From: Methylosinus sp. H3A
GTDB lineage: Bacteria; Pseudomonadota; Alphaproteobacteria; Rhizobiales; Beijerinckiaceae
Direction: 5' to 3'
DNA length: 64,000 bases
Assembly (NCBI RefSeq): GCF_015709455.1
Contig: NZ_JADNQW010000005.1
Span: 1,736,001 to 1,800,000 of the forward strand
The notes under the pieces were generated by a model. It ran no database searches, was not told the origin of the DNA, and saw nothing but the letters and a program-made list of their open reading frames with translations. Positions 9,279-18,349 of the stretch are shown here, in pieces. The translations under genes were made by a program, and so were the position numbers. Position 1 is the first letter of the stretch; every line of letters begins with the position of its first letter.

Positions 9279-10241
9279 TCACAAAGGCGATGATCGTTCG
9301 TTCGTAGATCGACCTGCACGATCCCTCCACGCTTGATCCAGGACAAAGTCGAGCTCCTGAGCCAATATTTTGGACTTTGTGTCTGGGCTTGCACCCCAGA
9401 ATTCATGTCCTCCTTCAAATACGGACAAGAAAGATCGCACCCGACAGCGATTTAGCGCGTGAAACAGCATCAGCGACTGGGACAGTGGCGCCAGTCGATC
9501 TCTGGTCCCATGAGAAATAAATATCGGTGAGGTCGCGGCGCGAACTGAGGCGACTGGCGAAAGCGTCGCCGCATTGCTCAACGAGGCTTCGCTCTCACGG
9601 GGGAATAAACGCGAAAAAAGAAGCTTATAGCCCGGCATATCCGGCGTGAGCTGAAATAGCCCGAAATTGTCCACAGCACACGACACCTTCGGCGAGATCC
9701 CGGCCAATTCGCGAGCAAGAGCGTCGGGAAAAATCCTACTTTCGACGGCGAGCCAGACGGCGAGCTGCCCGCCGGCGGAATGTCCATACGCGCATATGCG
9801 GGCAGGGTTGATGTTCAGTCCATCGGAATTCGCTCGAAGCCAGCGCACAGCAAGCTGAACATCGATGAGCTGAGCCGGCCAACCGTTTTCCGGACGCCCA
9901 TCAGCAAGGCGATACCCCGCCGAGGCGGCCAATACACCATGCGCAGCGAAATACCGGCAGTGCCAAGCCATATCGCTTTTGTCGCCGCCGGACCAGCCGC
10001 CGCCGTGGATCAACAATACAGCGGCGGTCGGAGTAGCGGAAGGGGCGGGCAGGCACAGATCGAGACGATGCTGCTCACGAGGGCCGTAAGCAACATTGAG
10101 GAACTCCTCGCTTCGGCTTTTCCCCCCGGAGGCGAGGGCGACGAAAATCAGTGCGGCTGCGGCAATCGCGAATCCAACGCGCGCGCGTATCAATCTGAAG
10201 ACGGCGGAGCGAATCCAGAACGTGAGCATTTCCGTGCGCAA
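9279..10241 (-). CDS. membrane-anchored or secreted alpha/beta hydrolase (esterase-like)
   Basis: This 320-residue protein has an N-terminal hydrophobic segment (about residues 18-40) that is either a signal peptide or an anchor. The hydrolase fold shows the oxyanion motif HGGGWSGGDKS near 97-107, the nucleophile elbow GHSAGGQ near 170, an acid in SHGTRDRLAP and a catalytic His in EGGHEFWG. This fits the BD-FAE/esterase-lipase class (PF20434-like). It lies about 190 bases downstream in genome order from the two-component genes on the same strand but is probably a separate unit. Substrate is unknown. The last 25 residues are basic and outside the fold. Confidence 0.85.
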   Translation of the reverse strand: MRTEMLTFWIRSAVFRLIRARVGFAIAAAALIFVALASGGKSRSEEFLNVAYGPREQHRLDLCLPAPSATPTAAVLLIHGGGWSGGDKSDMAWHCRYFAAHGVLAASAGYRLADGRPENGWPAQLIDVQLAVRWLRANSDGLNINPARICAYGHSAGGQLAVWLAVESRIFPDALARELAGISPKVSCAVDNFGLFQLTPDMPGYKLLFSRLFPRESEASLSNAATLSPVASVRAATSPIFISHGTRDRLAPLSQSLMLFHALNRCRVRSFLSVFEGGHEFWGASPDTKSKILAQELDFVLDQAWRDRAGRSTNERSSPL

Positions 10242-10826
10242 GCCTCAGCTCCCCTTCATGAAGATCACAGCAGCGGAAGAGACTGCGAAACCCAAGCAAA
10301 TTGGGCTCCATTATCTCGGTCTCGGATTGCGACACGGTGTCTGGATTGAAACAAAAGGTTTTCAAATTGTGTCTTTTCCCGGACGGAGCGAAATCGGGTT
10401 GATCCGAAGCCAGAACAGGTGAGGTGAAAGTCGCCGGCCAACGACTTTGGCGCCGGGGCGGCATTATTCCGTTACGGGGCGGCGGCATCTCCTGGAATCG
10501 TGAGCGGCGTTTTCCGTTAAAGACGTGGTTCGTCGGAGTTTGCGCGGTGCATCGGCGAAAGGGCTCCGCGAAAATTGGACTCTCACGCCACACCGACCTT
10601 AAGAGACCACCGTCGTCCGCGAAACATCAGGACTTCCTGTCATCTTTCTGTGAGATCGCATGCATTGGGGTCGCATATGCAACGATGCCAACGCCAGCGA
10701 GAAGAGCGTATCGTCGCGTCGGGGGGATCGGCGGTAACGGGCCTCCGCTACCATTTCTCCGCCGAACGGAATTCCTGAGCCGAAATCAAGTGCTTGCGTC
10801 GGGGTAGCGAGTCTGAGCCTTGACTC
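10242..10826. other. intergenic stretch with a possible transposase scrap
   Basis: No intact gene is supported. A plus-strand frame around 10480-10610 reads RRFPLKTWFVGVCAVHRRKG. The PL-TWF pattern followed by a helix is reminiscent of IS1595/ISXO2-type transposases (LPLxxWF), but the match is short and the frame has no zinc-ribbon or catalytic residues. I record it only as a possible degenerate element beside the broken integrase. Confidence 0.25.
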
Positions 10827-10850
10827 GTGACCGGGGCCCGTCTCTCATCG

Positions 10851-12552
10851 ATGGGAGACCGGATTTTGGCGCGAATCAGCTTCCTCCATCGCCGCGACGG
10901 GCGCTACTACCTTCAGGTGCGCATGCCCGTCCACGACGGCGAGACGGCGCGCACGCGCGTCTTCCGATCCGCTCTCGGAACTTCGGCGTTCGTCGTCGCT
11001 CGTCGGCGGCTGTCCCTATGCATGGCGTGGATCGTGGCTCTCAAGGACAATCCCGAACTCCCCCGCCGCGGCGCGTTCCTGCTGGCGCAGATGCGGGGAT
11101 ATCTCGACCGCGGCGCGCCTGTCGACGCCGACGCTCTCGCCGCACGCGGCGCCATGGAGCACTATGTGCAGATATGGCTCACCGAGTGCCGCGTGTTCGA
11201 TTGCAATCCGGGCGAGATATGTCCCGGCTTCACTGAAACGTGGAAGGAGTTCGTCGCCCAGAATGTCGCCGGCGAGACCGGGCATCGCGCCAAGGCCGAG
11301 GACGACAGCTTCCGCCGAGGTTTTGCAGTCGGTCGACAGACCGCGCTCGGGGATGTCGAAACGCGCACGACCGCGGCCGCGGTCGGAGCGGATCAGGCCG
11401 ACGTCGGCCGCGGGGCGCGCGACGATTTCCTGCGCCGCGACGTCAATCTGACGCCGGGCCACGAATTCCCGATAGGCGCTATCCGGCGGTTCGTTGCGGC
11501 CGAGCCGAATGACGCGATGTCGTCTCCCTTCGGCGTCGACGAATTCATCGCGCCGGTCGAGCAGAAGGAGGTCGCTGTCCCTCCGAAATGCAGTGGAGCC
11601 GGGCTTGCCGCGCCCACGGCGCGGGCGGATAGAGTCTCCGAGGCTCCCGGACGGGCCGAAGTCGAGACGGCCTCGAATGCGACGATCGACGTCGGCGACC
11701 TCGCTGAGCTGGACGAGTTCCTGCCCGAGCCGACCGATCCGCTCTCGGTTGCGCTCGAAAAATTTCTCGGCCGCGAGAAGAAGCGCCATGGCGACGATCG
11801 CGCGCGCGAGCGTGTCGGGCTCGTCGTCCCTTTCGTCATCGCCGTCATCGGCGACAAACCCGTTTCCGCCATCACGAGGCGCGAGCTCGGCAAGATCGAC
11901 CTCGCTCTGCCGGATATCCCCACGCGGACGAATATCCCGAAGGAGCACTGCGTCTCCCTGGCCGCTCGTTATCTCTATGCCAAGAAGAACGGGTGGGAAG
12001 GGCTCCAGCGCCTCGCGGAAAACACGCTCAGCAACCGTTACCACACGACCCTCAACACTTTTTTCGAGTGGCTTTATCAGAGGGAAGCCCTGCACGAGCA
12101 GCCCTATCGGTTCGAATTTGTTCAAAAGGACAATCCCGAGCAAGTCGATCGTGACGTCTTCTCGCCGGAGGAGGCGATCAAGCTCGTCAACTTGCCGCTC
12201 TTCACCGGATGCGAGTCGTTGTCGCGCGTCTGGAACCCTGGCGAGCTGTTCGTTCAGGACGCTCGCTATTGGGGCTATGTCCTCGCCCTCGTGACCGGCA
12301 TGCGTCCAGCCGAGATCGCGCAGATCCGCTGCCGAGATCTGATCGCGATCGAGGACGAAGGCGAGCTCGTATGGTTCGTCGACTTCACCGATCGAATGAT
12401 GAACGTGAAGTCGAAGAACGCGCGCCGGATGATTCCTCTCGTCCCATTGGTGATCGAGCTCGGCCTCGCGAAGCGTCGCGATCTGCTGATCGAGGCCGGT
12501 CACGAGCGGTTGTTTCCCTCGGTCTGTGCTCCAGCGCACAGACCGAGGGAAA
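10851..12552 (+). pseudogene. truncated tyrosine recombinase / phage-type integrase
   Basis: The frame encodes an integrase with a DUF6538-like N-terminus (RISFLHRRDGRYYLQVRMP), a long low-complexity linker, a SAM-like core-binding segment (NTLSNRYHTTLNTFFEWLY) and the start of the catalytic domain: box I LVTGMRPAEIAQIRCRDL with its Arg, and the beta-hairpin Lys region VKSKNARRMIPL. The second half (HxxR box and catalytic Tyr) is absent. Homology stops at RLFPS, exactly where a perfect inverted repeat begins (12513-12552). The frame stays open and runs by chance into the exported-protein gene at 12711, making an artefactual 764-residue chimera. A GTG at 10827 could start it; the ATG at 10851 looks better. 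Recombinase activity should be lost. Confidence 0.75.
12513..12552. repeat. perfect 17-bp inverted repeat, 6-base loop
   Basis: TTTCCCTCGGTCTGTGC at 12513-12529 and its exact reverse complement at 12536-12552 flank the loop TCCAGC. The left arm encodes the last recognisable integrase residues, and the right arm is the inverted copy after which homology is lost. No T-tract follows, so an ordinary intrinsic terminator is unlikely. Confidence 0.9.
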
Positions 12553-12587
12553 TCGTCTCCAATAGATATTTGTGGGTTGGGAGACGA
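12553..12587. repeat. second adjacent inverted repeat, 8-bp arms
   Basis: TCGTCTCC at 12553-12560 pairs with GGAGACGA at 12580-12587 across a 19-base loop. It abuts the 17-bp repeat with no gap, so the two could form neighbouring hairpins. Function unknown. Confidence 0.6.
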
Positions 12588-12710
12588 GGCCCGCCGGAGC
12601 GCAGCCTGGGTGGTCGATATCCTGCCGAGGCCGAGGTTCAGATTTCGCGCCTCACTGATTTGACTACAATTTTGAACGAGCCGGCCAAGCGCCGATGGGG
12701 GACAATAGGA

Positions 12711-13121
12711 ATGAGCCGCATCTTACTATTGTCTGCGTTGGTCGCCATTGGCGCCTCCTCGGCGCAAGCTTCCTGCGAAACGAACTTCTCCTCGCAGGGC
12801 GTTCCTTTGCTGACCCCGCTTTCATACAAGACGTGGATGCTATTCCCGAAGCTCGACGCGAAAAAGGCGCTGGATCGCCTGGCGAGCGCCGTCCTCGCGG
12901 AAGGCTATTCCGATATGAACGTGGACAAGGCCTATGGCGCCATCACCGCGCTGCAGGAAACCACCGGATCCGGATTGCCGCAGACGCTTCGCATCGTGGC
13001 TCGCAAGGTGAACGCCGGCACGCGGGTCGATGCATTCTTTTCCATTCAGGCAGGCCAGGTCACGACAGAGGAGCTCGTTCGGGGAAGTCTGTGCAAGCTG
13101 ATCGCGGCTGCGGTCGACTGA
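12711..13121 (+). CDS. small exported hypothetical protein
   Basis: This 136-residue protein begins at ATG 12711, with AGGA directly upstream (GACAATAGGA) as a weak ribosome site. A classical signal peptide (MSRILLLSALVAIGASSAQA) ends before SCETNFSSQG. The mature part has two cysteines (near residues 22 and 128) that could form a disulfide, and a mixed helix/strand composition. It is read in the same frame as the broken integrase upstream, but the signal peptide shows that it is a separate gene. I do not recognise the family. It is followed by another small envelope protein gene. Confidence 0.65.
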   Translation: MSRILLLSALVAIGASSAQASCETNFSSQGVPLLTPLSYKTWMLFPKLDAKKALDRLASAVLAEGYSDMNVDKAYGAITALQETTGSGLPQTLRIVARKVNAGTRVDAFFSIQAGQVTTEELVRGSLCKLIAAAVD

Positions 13122-13258
13122 CACAAACCTGTATCGCAGCTACATTGATCCAGGCTATCATTCGTCATGGCGCTTCCGACAAGATCACGATCGACAAATG
13201 TGGGGGCCTCACGGCTGTAATCGAAGGCTATAGCGCCGACCAATAGGTAGGGAACTCC

Positions 13259-13576
13259 ATGGGTAGACTTATTTCGATGTTTCTCGCATTCGGACTTGCG
13301 GCAATCTCGCTCAGCGGATGTCAGTCCGTCCAGCAGTCGGCGGCGAGCGCCGCATACACATGCGAAGCCGCTGGGCTTCGGCCTGGAACACGGCGTTTCG
13401 AGCGGTGCCAAGAAGCGAACTTCGCGCAAAATAGGGCGCAGTCGGACGAAGCGGCGACAGCCGTCGCGGCCGCCGCAGCCGCAGGGGTCATCGGGGGCGC
13501 GGTCATCGGAGCGGCCGCCTCTCGACCTTCGTACGGCTATTATGGGCCCGGTTACTATCGTCCCTACTATTACTGA
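13259..13576 (+). CDS. small lipoprotein with glycine-zipper-like segment and Tyr-rich tail
   Basis: This 105-residue protein has a lipoprotein signal with lipobox LSGC (Cys near residue 20). An Ala-rich stretch follows (TAVAAAAAAGVIGGAVIGAAA), resembling glycine-zipper membrane segments of the YMGG/Rcc01698-like small lipoproteins. The tail is Tyr/Pro/Gly-rich (YYGPGYYRPYYY), common in small envelope proteins of Hyphomicrobiales. Function unknown, likely an outer-membrane-associated stress or structural protein. Confidence 0.75.
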   Translation: MGRLISMFLAFGLAAISLSGCQSVQQSAASAAYTCEAAGLRPGTRRFERCQEANFAQNRAQSDEAATAVAAAAAAGVIGGAVIGAAASRPSYGYYGPGYYRPYYY

Positions 13577-13752
13577 CAGCAGAGCATCGAGCGCGTCTCT
13601 TCTGCGCTCGAAGGCGGAGCGGACGACGACACGCGACAGCGTGGTCGTCGCGCTCTCGTCGATCGGGAGAGCATGAAATACCGGGCAATATGACGCTCTG
13701 CTCGAACAGTGAGCGCGATCGTGGCGGAGGTCCAGCGAAAAGCCGCTCAGAC

Positions 13753-14160
13753 TACGCCCGCATGAGCTTCGCGCGGATCGCCGGCGCATGGTCCGCCCCA
13801 CGCGCACTTCCGAGGCGTCGTTCAGAACCGCGATCAGCGCCGCGAACGGCGCCTGCTCGATGCGCGTGATGGCGCTGCGCCGCACGATCGCCCCGCGATG
13901 GATACGCAGAAACTCTTCGCTATCTAGGTGGCGCTCGAGGGAGGACAGGCTTTCCTGAAAGAGATAGTCGGCGCCAGGAACATGTATGCACACATAGTCG
14001 CGCTCCGCCTGAAGCGGATCACCTTGTCCGGCGTGACGCGCAAATACTCGCCTCGCGCCTTCACCCAGAACTCCGTCGGCTTCTTCGGCTGTTCGGTCAG
14101 AGTGTGCTTCAGCGAAGCGATCGTTTCCTGCAATTCGGCGACTTCATAGTTGCAGCCGCC
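13753..14160 (-). pseudogene. LytTR-domain regulator broken by two frameshifts
   Basis: Read on the minus strand, three frames join into one LytTR DNA-binding domain. Frame A (from about 14160) gives ETIASLKHTLTEQ then FWVKARGEYLRVTPDKVIRF. A one-base deletion near 14010-14014 shifts to frame B, QAERDYVCIHVPGADYLFQE through ERHLDSEEFLRIHRGAIVRR to EVRVGRTMRR. A second indel near 13775 shifts to IRAKLMRA and a stop at 13753. The reassembled C-terminus is a normal LytTR ending. No ATG is seen; TTG at 14133 is the only nearby start, and the frame stays open further upstream (CPWCGFEAKA). It is either a real pseudogene or carries two sequencing errors. Confidence 0.7.
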
Positions 14161-14202
14161 ATTAAACAGCCATTTCAGCGCTTTCGCTTCGAAACCACAC
14201 CA

Positions 14203-14264
14203 GGGACAGACACATTTTTGTCCCCACCGCGCAATGGGACATTTTCATACTATGACAATAGTAT
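14203..14264. repeat. cluster of short palindromes (REP-like)
   Basis: GGGACA (14203) pairs with TGTCCC (14219) around an A/T-rich loop. The same GTCCC can instead pair with GGGAC at 14236-14240. ATACTAT-GACA-ATAGTAT at 14247-14264 is a separate perfect hairpin. Text of the form GGGACAGACACATTTTTGTCC recurs in many proteobacterial genomes as REP-type or transposon-associated palindromes, but I cannot confirm copy number from one window. Confidence 0.5.
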
Positions 14265-14401
14265 TAAAAACAGTCAAAATATGACCGCTGCACAAGATCG
14301 GGGCATCGTCTCGGCTCGGGATTGCTGTCTCAGGTTCGCGAGGGCGGCCCACTCAAGCCGTCGCCGCTGGTCATTGTATCGGATGACAACAGTTGATAAT
14401 T

Positions 14402-14418
14402 TCGCTATAATATAGCGA
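14402..14418. promoter_or_regulatory. perfect 17-bp palindrome upstream of ssu operon
   Basis: TCGCTATA-A-TATAGCGA is a perfect palindrome centred at 14410, about 135 bases before ssuA. It contains TATAAT on its own and sits in an AT-rich pocket within GC-rich DNA. Dyads of this size are typical operators. The regulator is unknown; no CysB/Cbl-type gene is adjacent. Confidence 0.45.
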
Positions 14419-14552
14419 TTGCGCTTCGGCGTGCGCCCCGATGAGGAGAACGGCATGCTCCCGCCGTCCGAGTTCTGTGACGAGCAGCCCTGGCCGCCAA
14501 TTCGAAGAATGCGTCTTCGATCGGATCGTTTTGTCCGATTGCCTCAGAGGTC

Positions 14553-15527
14553 GTGATGGAACGGCCGGTTTTCGATCGCCGGGCTGTTCTCTTCGCCGCG
14601 GCCGCCGCTGTTACGACCGCGACTTCTTTCGAGGCGGCGACGGCCCCTGAAAAGCCGAAGGAGCTGTTGGTCGGCTATCAAAAATTCAGCGTGCTCCTGG
14701 TCGCCAAAGCTCGAAAATTGTTGGAGAAGCGGCTCGAACCGAGAGGCTTCACCGTCAAATGGGTCGAATTCCCCTTCGGGCCGCCGATGTTGGAGGCGCT
14801 CGGCGCCGGCGCCATCGATTATGGCTATACAGGCGACGCGCCTCCCGTCTTTGCGCAAGCGGCGCATGGGCGGCTGGTCTATGCGGCGGCTATTCCCGCG
14901 AAAGCTTATGGTCAGGGCGTCATCGTGCCGCGTCGCTCGGCGATCGAGCGCGTCGCCGATCTGAAAGGAAAGAGGATCGGAGTCGCCAAGGCCTCCAGCG
15001 CGCATAATCTGCTGATCTCGACGCTCGAAAGCGCAGATATCGAATGGGAGGACATCAGGCCCGTCTATCTCGCGCCGGCGGACGCCGCCGCGGCGTTCAC
15101 GCGCGGTGCGATCGACGCTTGGTCGATCTGGGATCCTTATCTCGCGATTGCCGAACTGAACGCCGATGCGCGCCAGCTCGAGATCGACGTGGACGCCGCC
15201 ACCCAGAGCAGCTTCTTTCTCGCCAACGCCGACTTCGCCGCGCGATATCCGGTGATCGTCGGCGATATTAACGACGAGATCGCGAGAGCCGCCGAATGGG
15301 CGGCTGCGCATCGCGACGAAGTCGCCGCACTCTACGCCGAGGCGAGCGGCGTCCCGCTCGCGGCGCAGCGCAAATCGGTCGATCGCGCCGAATTCGCGCT
15401 CGTCTCTATCGACGACGCCATCATCGCCAGACAACAGCGAGTCGCGGATCGCTTTCTTCGTCTCGAACTGATCCCTGCACGCGTCGACATTCGCGATATC
15501 GTCTGGAAACGCAGGCCGGCCGGCTGA
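14553..15527 (+). CDS. ssuA: aliphatic sulfonate ABC transporter binding protein
   Basis: This 324-residue periplasmic binding protein starts at GTG 14553 or ATG 14556. The N-terminus has a twin-arginine-like signal (DRRAVLFAAAAAV). The mature part follows the SsuA pattern: LLVGYQKFSVLLVAK, GPPMLEALGAGAIDYGYTGD, DLKGKRIGVAKASSAHNLL and FTRGAIDAWSIWDPYLA. It would capture alkanesulfonates and deliver them to SsuCB. It is followed after 12 bases by ssuD, then ssuC and ssuB, a textbook sulfur-starvation operon apart from the missing ssuE. Likely regulated from the palindrome-containing upstream region. Confidence 0.93.
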   Translation: MMERPVFDRRAVLFAAAAAVTTATSFEAATAPEKPKELLVGYQKFSVLLVAKARKLLEKRLEPRGFTVKWVEFPFGPPMLEALGAGAIDYGYTGDAPPVFAQAAHGRLVYAAAIPAKAYGQGVIVPRRSAIERVADLKGKRIGVAKASSAHNLLISTLESADIEWEDIRPVYLAPADAAAAFTRGAIDAWSIWDPYLAIAELNADARQLEIDVDAATQSSFFLANADFAARYPVIVGDINDEIARAAEWAAAHRDEVAALYAEASGVPLAAQRKSVDRAEFALVSIDDAIIARQQRVADRFLRLELIPARVDIRDIVWKRRPAG

Positions 15528-15539
15528 AAGAAACGCGTC

Positions 15540-16685
15540 ATGACCGACAAACCTCTCGATATGTTCTGGTTCATTCCCGTCAGCGGAGACGGCTCTTATC
15601 TCGGGGCCGACAAAGGCGTGCGCTACGCCGAATTCGACTATATGAAGGAGATCGCGCAAGCCGCCGATCGCCTGGGATTCGCCGGCGCGCTCGTCCCTGT
15701 CGGCAGCCATTGCGAGGATCCATGGATCACCGCCGCCGCGCTCGCCACGCACACCAAGCGGCTGCGATTTCTCGTGGCGCTGCGGCCGGGGCTGGCGACG
15801 CCCACCCATTGGGCGCGCCAGACGGCGGCGCTCGATCGCATCAGCGAGGGGCGCTTCATCGTCAATGTCGTCTCCGGGGGCGATCCGGTGGAACTCGCCG
15901 GCGACGGAATTTTTCTCTCGCATGACCAACGTTATTCGCACGCCGCCGAATTCCTCACCGTATTCCGCAGGCTGCTGGACGGCGAAACGGTCGACTTCTC
16001 CGGCGAGCATATTCGCGTCGAAGGCGCGCGGCTGCTGTTTCCCACCGTGCAGAATCGATTGCCGATCTGGTTCGGCGGCTCATCCGACGCCGGGCTCGAC
16101 GTGGCCGGGGAACATGCCGACGTCTATCTGACTTGGGGCGAGCCACCGGCCCAGGTCGCCGAGAAAATCGACGCAGCGAGAAAGCACGCGGCGAAGCACG
16201 GGCGGAAGCTGAAATTCGGGCTACGCATCCACATCATCGTGCGCGAGACGGCGCGCGAGGCGTGGGAGGCCGCCGACAGGCTCATCGCCCATCTTTCGGA
16301 TGACGCGATCGCCGCCGCCCAGCGCAAGTTCGAGCTCGAATCGGACTCGGTCGGCCAAAAGCGAATGAGCGCGCTACATGGCGGCAGGCGCGACCGGCTC
16401 GAGATTTCTCCGAATCTCTGGGCCGGCGTCGGCCTCGTGCGGCGCGGCGCCGGCACGGCGCTGGTCGGAGATCCCGAGACGGTCGCCGCGCGCCTGCGTG
16501 AATATCAGGCGCTCGGCGTCGACACGGTGATCGCCTCCGGTTATCCGCATCTGGAAGAAGCCTATAAGGTCGCCGAGCTGCTGTTTCCGGTGCTCGGAAT
16601 CGAAACCGACCGCAATCGCTCGCACGGCACTGCGGTCGGAGAATATGGCGTCGGCTCCGGCGCGCCGCGCGCCGCCGCGGAGTGA
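15540..16685 (+). CDS. ssuD: FMNH2-dependent alkanesulfonate monooxygenase
   Basis: This 381-residue bacterial luciferase-like monooxygenase cleaves C-S bonds of alkanesulfonates with FMNH2 and O2, releasing sulfite and an aldehyde. Its length equals the usual 381 of SsuD. Recognisable segments are [15 protein letters not shown] at the start, [56 protein letters not shown] and the insertion-loop region around residues 270-300. The stop overlaps the permease start by four bases. SsuE or another flavin reductase must be supplied elsewhere, since none is in the operon. Confidence 0.95.
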   Translation: MTDKPLDMFWFIPVSGDGSYLGADKGVRYAEFDYMKEIAQAADRLGFAGALVPVGSHCEDPWITAAALATHTKRLRFLVALRPGLATPTHWARQTAALDRISEGRFIVNVVSGGDPVELAGDGIFLSHDQRYSHAAEFLTVFRRLLDGETVDFSGEHIRVEGARLLFPTVQNRLPIWFGGSSDAGLDVAGEHADVYLTWGEPPAQVAEKIDAARKHAAKHGRKLKFGLRIHIIVRETAREAWEAADRLIAHLSDDAIAAAQRKFELESDSVGQKRMSALHGGRRDRLEISPNLWAGVGLVRRGAGTALVGDPETVAARLREYQALGVDTVIASGYPHLEEAYKVAELLFPVLGIETDRNRSHGTAVGEYGVGSGAPRAAAE

Positions 16686-17551
16686 AGCCCGCGATGACCC
16701 ATCCGCAGGAAGCGCTGATCTCCTCCGGCGGCTCGAGCCGCGGCGGCGTTGCGAAGCGCATTCGCTGGAGGTCGATCCTCGAGTCGAGAGCTGCGGCCTG
16801 GATCGTTCCCCTGTCGATCGTGGCGATCTGGCAGGCCGTCTGCGCGCTGGAGCTCACGCCGTCCACGCTGCTGCCGTCGCCGTTCGCCGTCGTCGACGCC
16901 GCTTGGCGACTGACGCTCACAGGGGAGCTACCGCGCAATCTCGGCGTGAGCTTTCTGCGGGCGATCGGCGGCCTCGCGATCGGCGGGGCGATCGGCTTTA
17001 TTTTCGGCTTGGCGAATGGCGTCTCCAAAATCAGCGAAGTTCTGGCCGACTCGACTTTGCAGATGGCTCGCAACATCCCGCATCTCGCACTGATCCCGCT
17101 CGTCATCCTCTGGCTCGGCATCGATGAGGAGGCGAAACTCTTCCTCGTCTCGATCGGCGTGTTCTTTCCGATCTACGTCAACACGCTGCACGGCGTTCGC
17201 TCCGTCGATCCACAGCTCGTCGAAATGGCGCGCAGCTATGGCATGCCGAGCCGCGAGCTGTTTCGGCAGGTGGTGCTGCCGGGCGCTCTGCCTTCGATTT
17301 TCGTCGGGCTGCGTTATGCGCTCGGCGTGATGTGGCTGACGCTCATTGTCGCCGAGACCATCGCCGCGCAATCGGGGCTCGGCTATATGGCGATGCAGGC
17401 GCGCGAGTTCATGCAGGTCGATGTGGTCGTGCTGTCGATTCTGATCTACGCCCTGCTCGGCAAGCTCGCCGATTCCGTCGCGCGCGTCCTCGAGCGTGTC
17501 TGTCTTTCCTGGCATCCCGCTTTTCAGCGCGAGCGAGGGGACGCGTCATGA
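16682..17551 (+). CDS. ssuC: aliphatic sulfonate ABC transporter permease
   Basis: This 289-residue inner-membrane subunit starts at GTG 16682 (overlapping ssuD) or ATG 16694. About six membrane helices are visible. The EAA loop that docks the ATPase reads [22 protein letters not shown] near residues 180-201. The end overlaps ssuB by four bases (ATGA). Family assignment to BPD_transp_1 of the sulfonate/taurine/nitrate class is secure; sulfonate specificity rests on the operon. Confidence 0.93.
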   Translation: MKPAMTHPQEALISSGGSSRGGVAKRIRWRSILESRAAAWIVPLSIVAIWQAVCALELTPSTLLPSPFAVVDAAWRLTLTGELPRNLGVSFLRAIGGLAIGGAIGFIFGLANGVSKISEVLADSTLQMARNIPHLALIPLVILWLGIDEEAKLFLVSIGVFFPIYVNTLHGVRSVDPQLVEMARSYGMPSRELFRQVVLPGALPSIFVGLRYALGVMWLTLIVAETIAAQSGLGYMAMQAREFMQVDVVVLSILIYALLGKLADSVARVLERVCLSWHPAFQRERGDAS

Positions 17552-18327
17552 CGATCGTCCAGACGGCTGTCGATGCGCGGCTCGCGCCCGGAGTGTCGGT
17601 GAGAGCGCGCAATCTCGACAAATCCTTCGGCGCCAAGCGTGTGCTGAGCGGACTCGATCTCGACGTCCCGGCCGGACAGTTTTTGGCGATCGTTGGACGC
17701 AGCGGTTGTGGAAAGAGCACGCTGCTGCGCCTCGTCGCCGGCCTCGACGAGAAGACCCGCGGCGGCGTCTCGTTCGGAGAGCATTCGGCCTCACATGCGC
17801 GCGAAATTGTGCGCGTGATGTTTCAGGAGCCGCGTCTGCTGCCCTGGGCGCGCGTGCTCGCCAATGTCGAAGTCGGGCTCGGCGAGCGCCGCGGCGGCGC
17901 GGCCGGCCGCGAGCAGGCCCTCGAGGCGCTGCGCTCCGTCGGCCTGGAAGATCGCGCGAGGGATTGGCCGTCGACGCTCTCCGGCGGACAGAAGCAGCGC
18001 GTCGCTTTCGCGCGCGCTCTCGTCAGCCGTCCTCGGCTGTTGGCCTTCGATGAGCCGCTCGGCGCGCTCGACGCTCTCACGCGCGTCGAAATGCAGCGCC
18101 TGCTGGAGACGGCCTGGCTGCGCGACGGCTTCACCGCTCTGCTGGTGACGCATGACGTCGCCGAGGCCGTCGCGCTCGCCGACCGCATCGTGATCATCGA
18201 GAATGGCGCGATCTCGCGCGACATCGCCGTCGATCTGCCGCGTCCGCGTCGGCGTGGCGCCGTCGAGGTCGCAGAGCTCGAAGAGCAGATATTGGATTAT
18301 TTGCTGGGAGAGGCCGCAGGGCGCTGA
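17548..18327 (+). CDS. ssuB: aliphatic sulfonate ABC transporter ATPase
   Basis: This 259-residue ATPase starts at ATG 17548, chosen because it overlaps the permease stop by ATGA; a longer frame starting at 17332 is inside the permease. Walker [10 protein letters not shown] is at residues 50-58, the Q-loop in [11 protein letters not shown], the signature LSGGQKQR at 144-151, and Walker [13 protein letters not shown] follows, with switch His in VTHDVAEAV. The short C-terminal tail [13 protein letters not shown] matches the SsuB/TauB class. It is the last gene of the operon. Confidence 0.95.
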   Translation: MTIVQTAVDARLAPGVSVRARNLDKSFGAKRVLSGLDLDVPAGQFLAIVGRSGCGKSTLLRLVAGLDEKTRGGVSFGEHSASHAREIVRVMFQEPRLLPWARVLANVEVGLGERRGGAAGREQALEALRSVGLEDRARDWPSTLSGGQKQRVAFARALVSRPRLLAFDEPLGALDALTRVEMQRLLETAWLRDGFTALLVTHDVAEAVALADRIVIIENGAISRDIAVDLPRPRRRGAVEVAELEEQILDYLLGEAAGR

Positions 18328-18349
18328 GCGGAGCCCGTCACCGTTTGCG

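Noticed and set aside
11016..12539. Minus-strand open frame of 507 codons
   Set aside because: It lies opposite the integrase and has no family features; the plus frame has integrase motifs.
10827..13121. A single 764-residue integrase fusion protein
   Set aside because: Homology stops at the palindrome and a separate signal peptide and start occur at 12711, so it is a chance read-through.
13046..13993. A 315-residue minus-strand protein
   Set aside because: Only its first part (LytTR fragment) is meaningful; the rest is antisense to the lipoprotein gene after a frameshift.
14544..16010. Minus-strand open frame of 488 codons
   Set aside because: It is antisense to ssuA and ssuD, which are clear.
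17332..17547. N-terminal extension of SsuB
   Set aside because: It lies inside ssuC in another frame; the ATGA overlap at 17548 gives the normal start.
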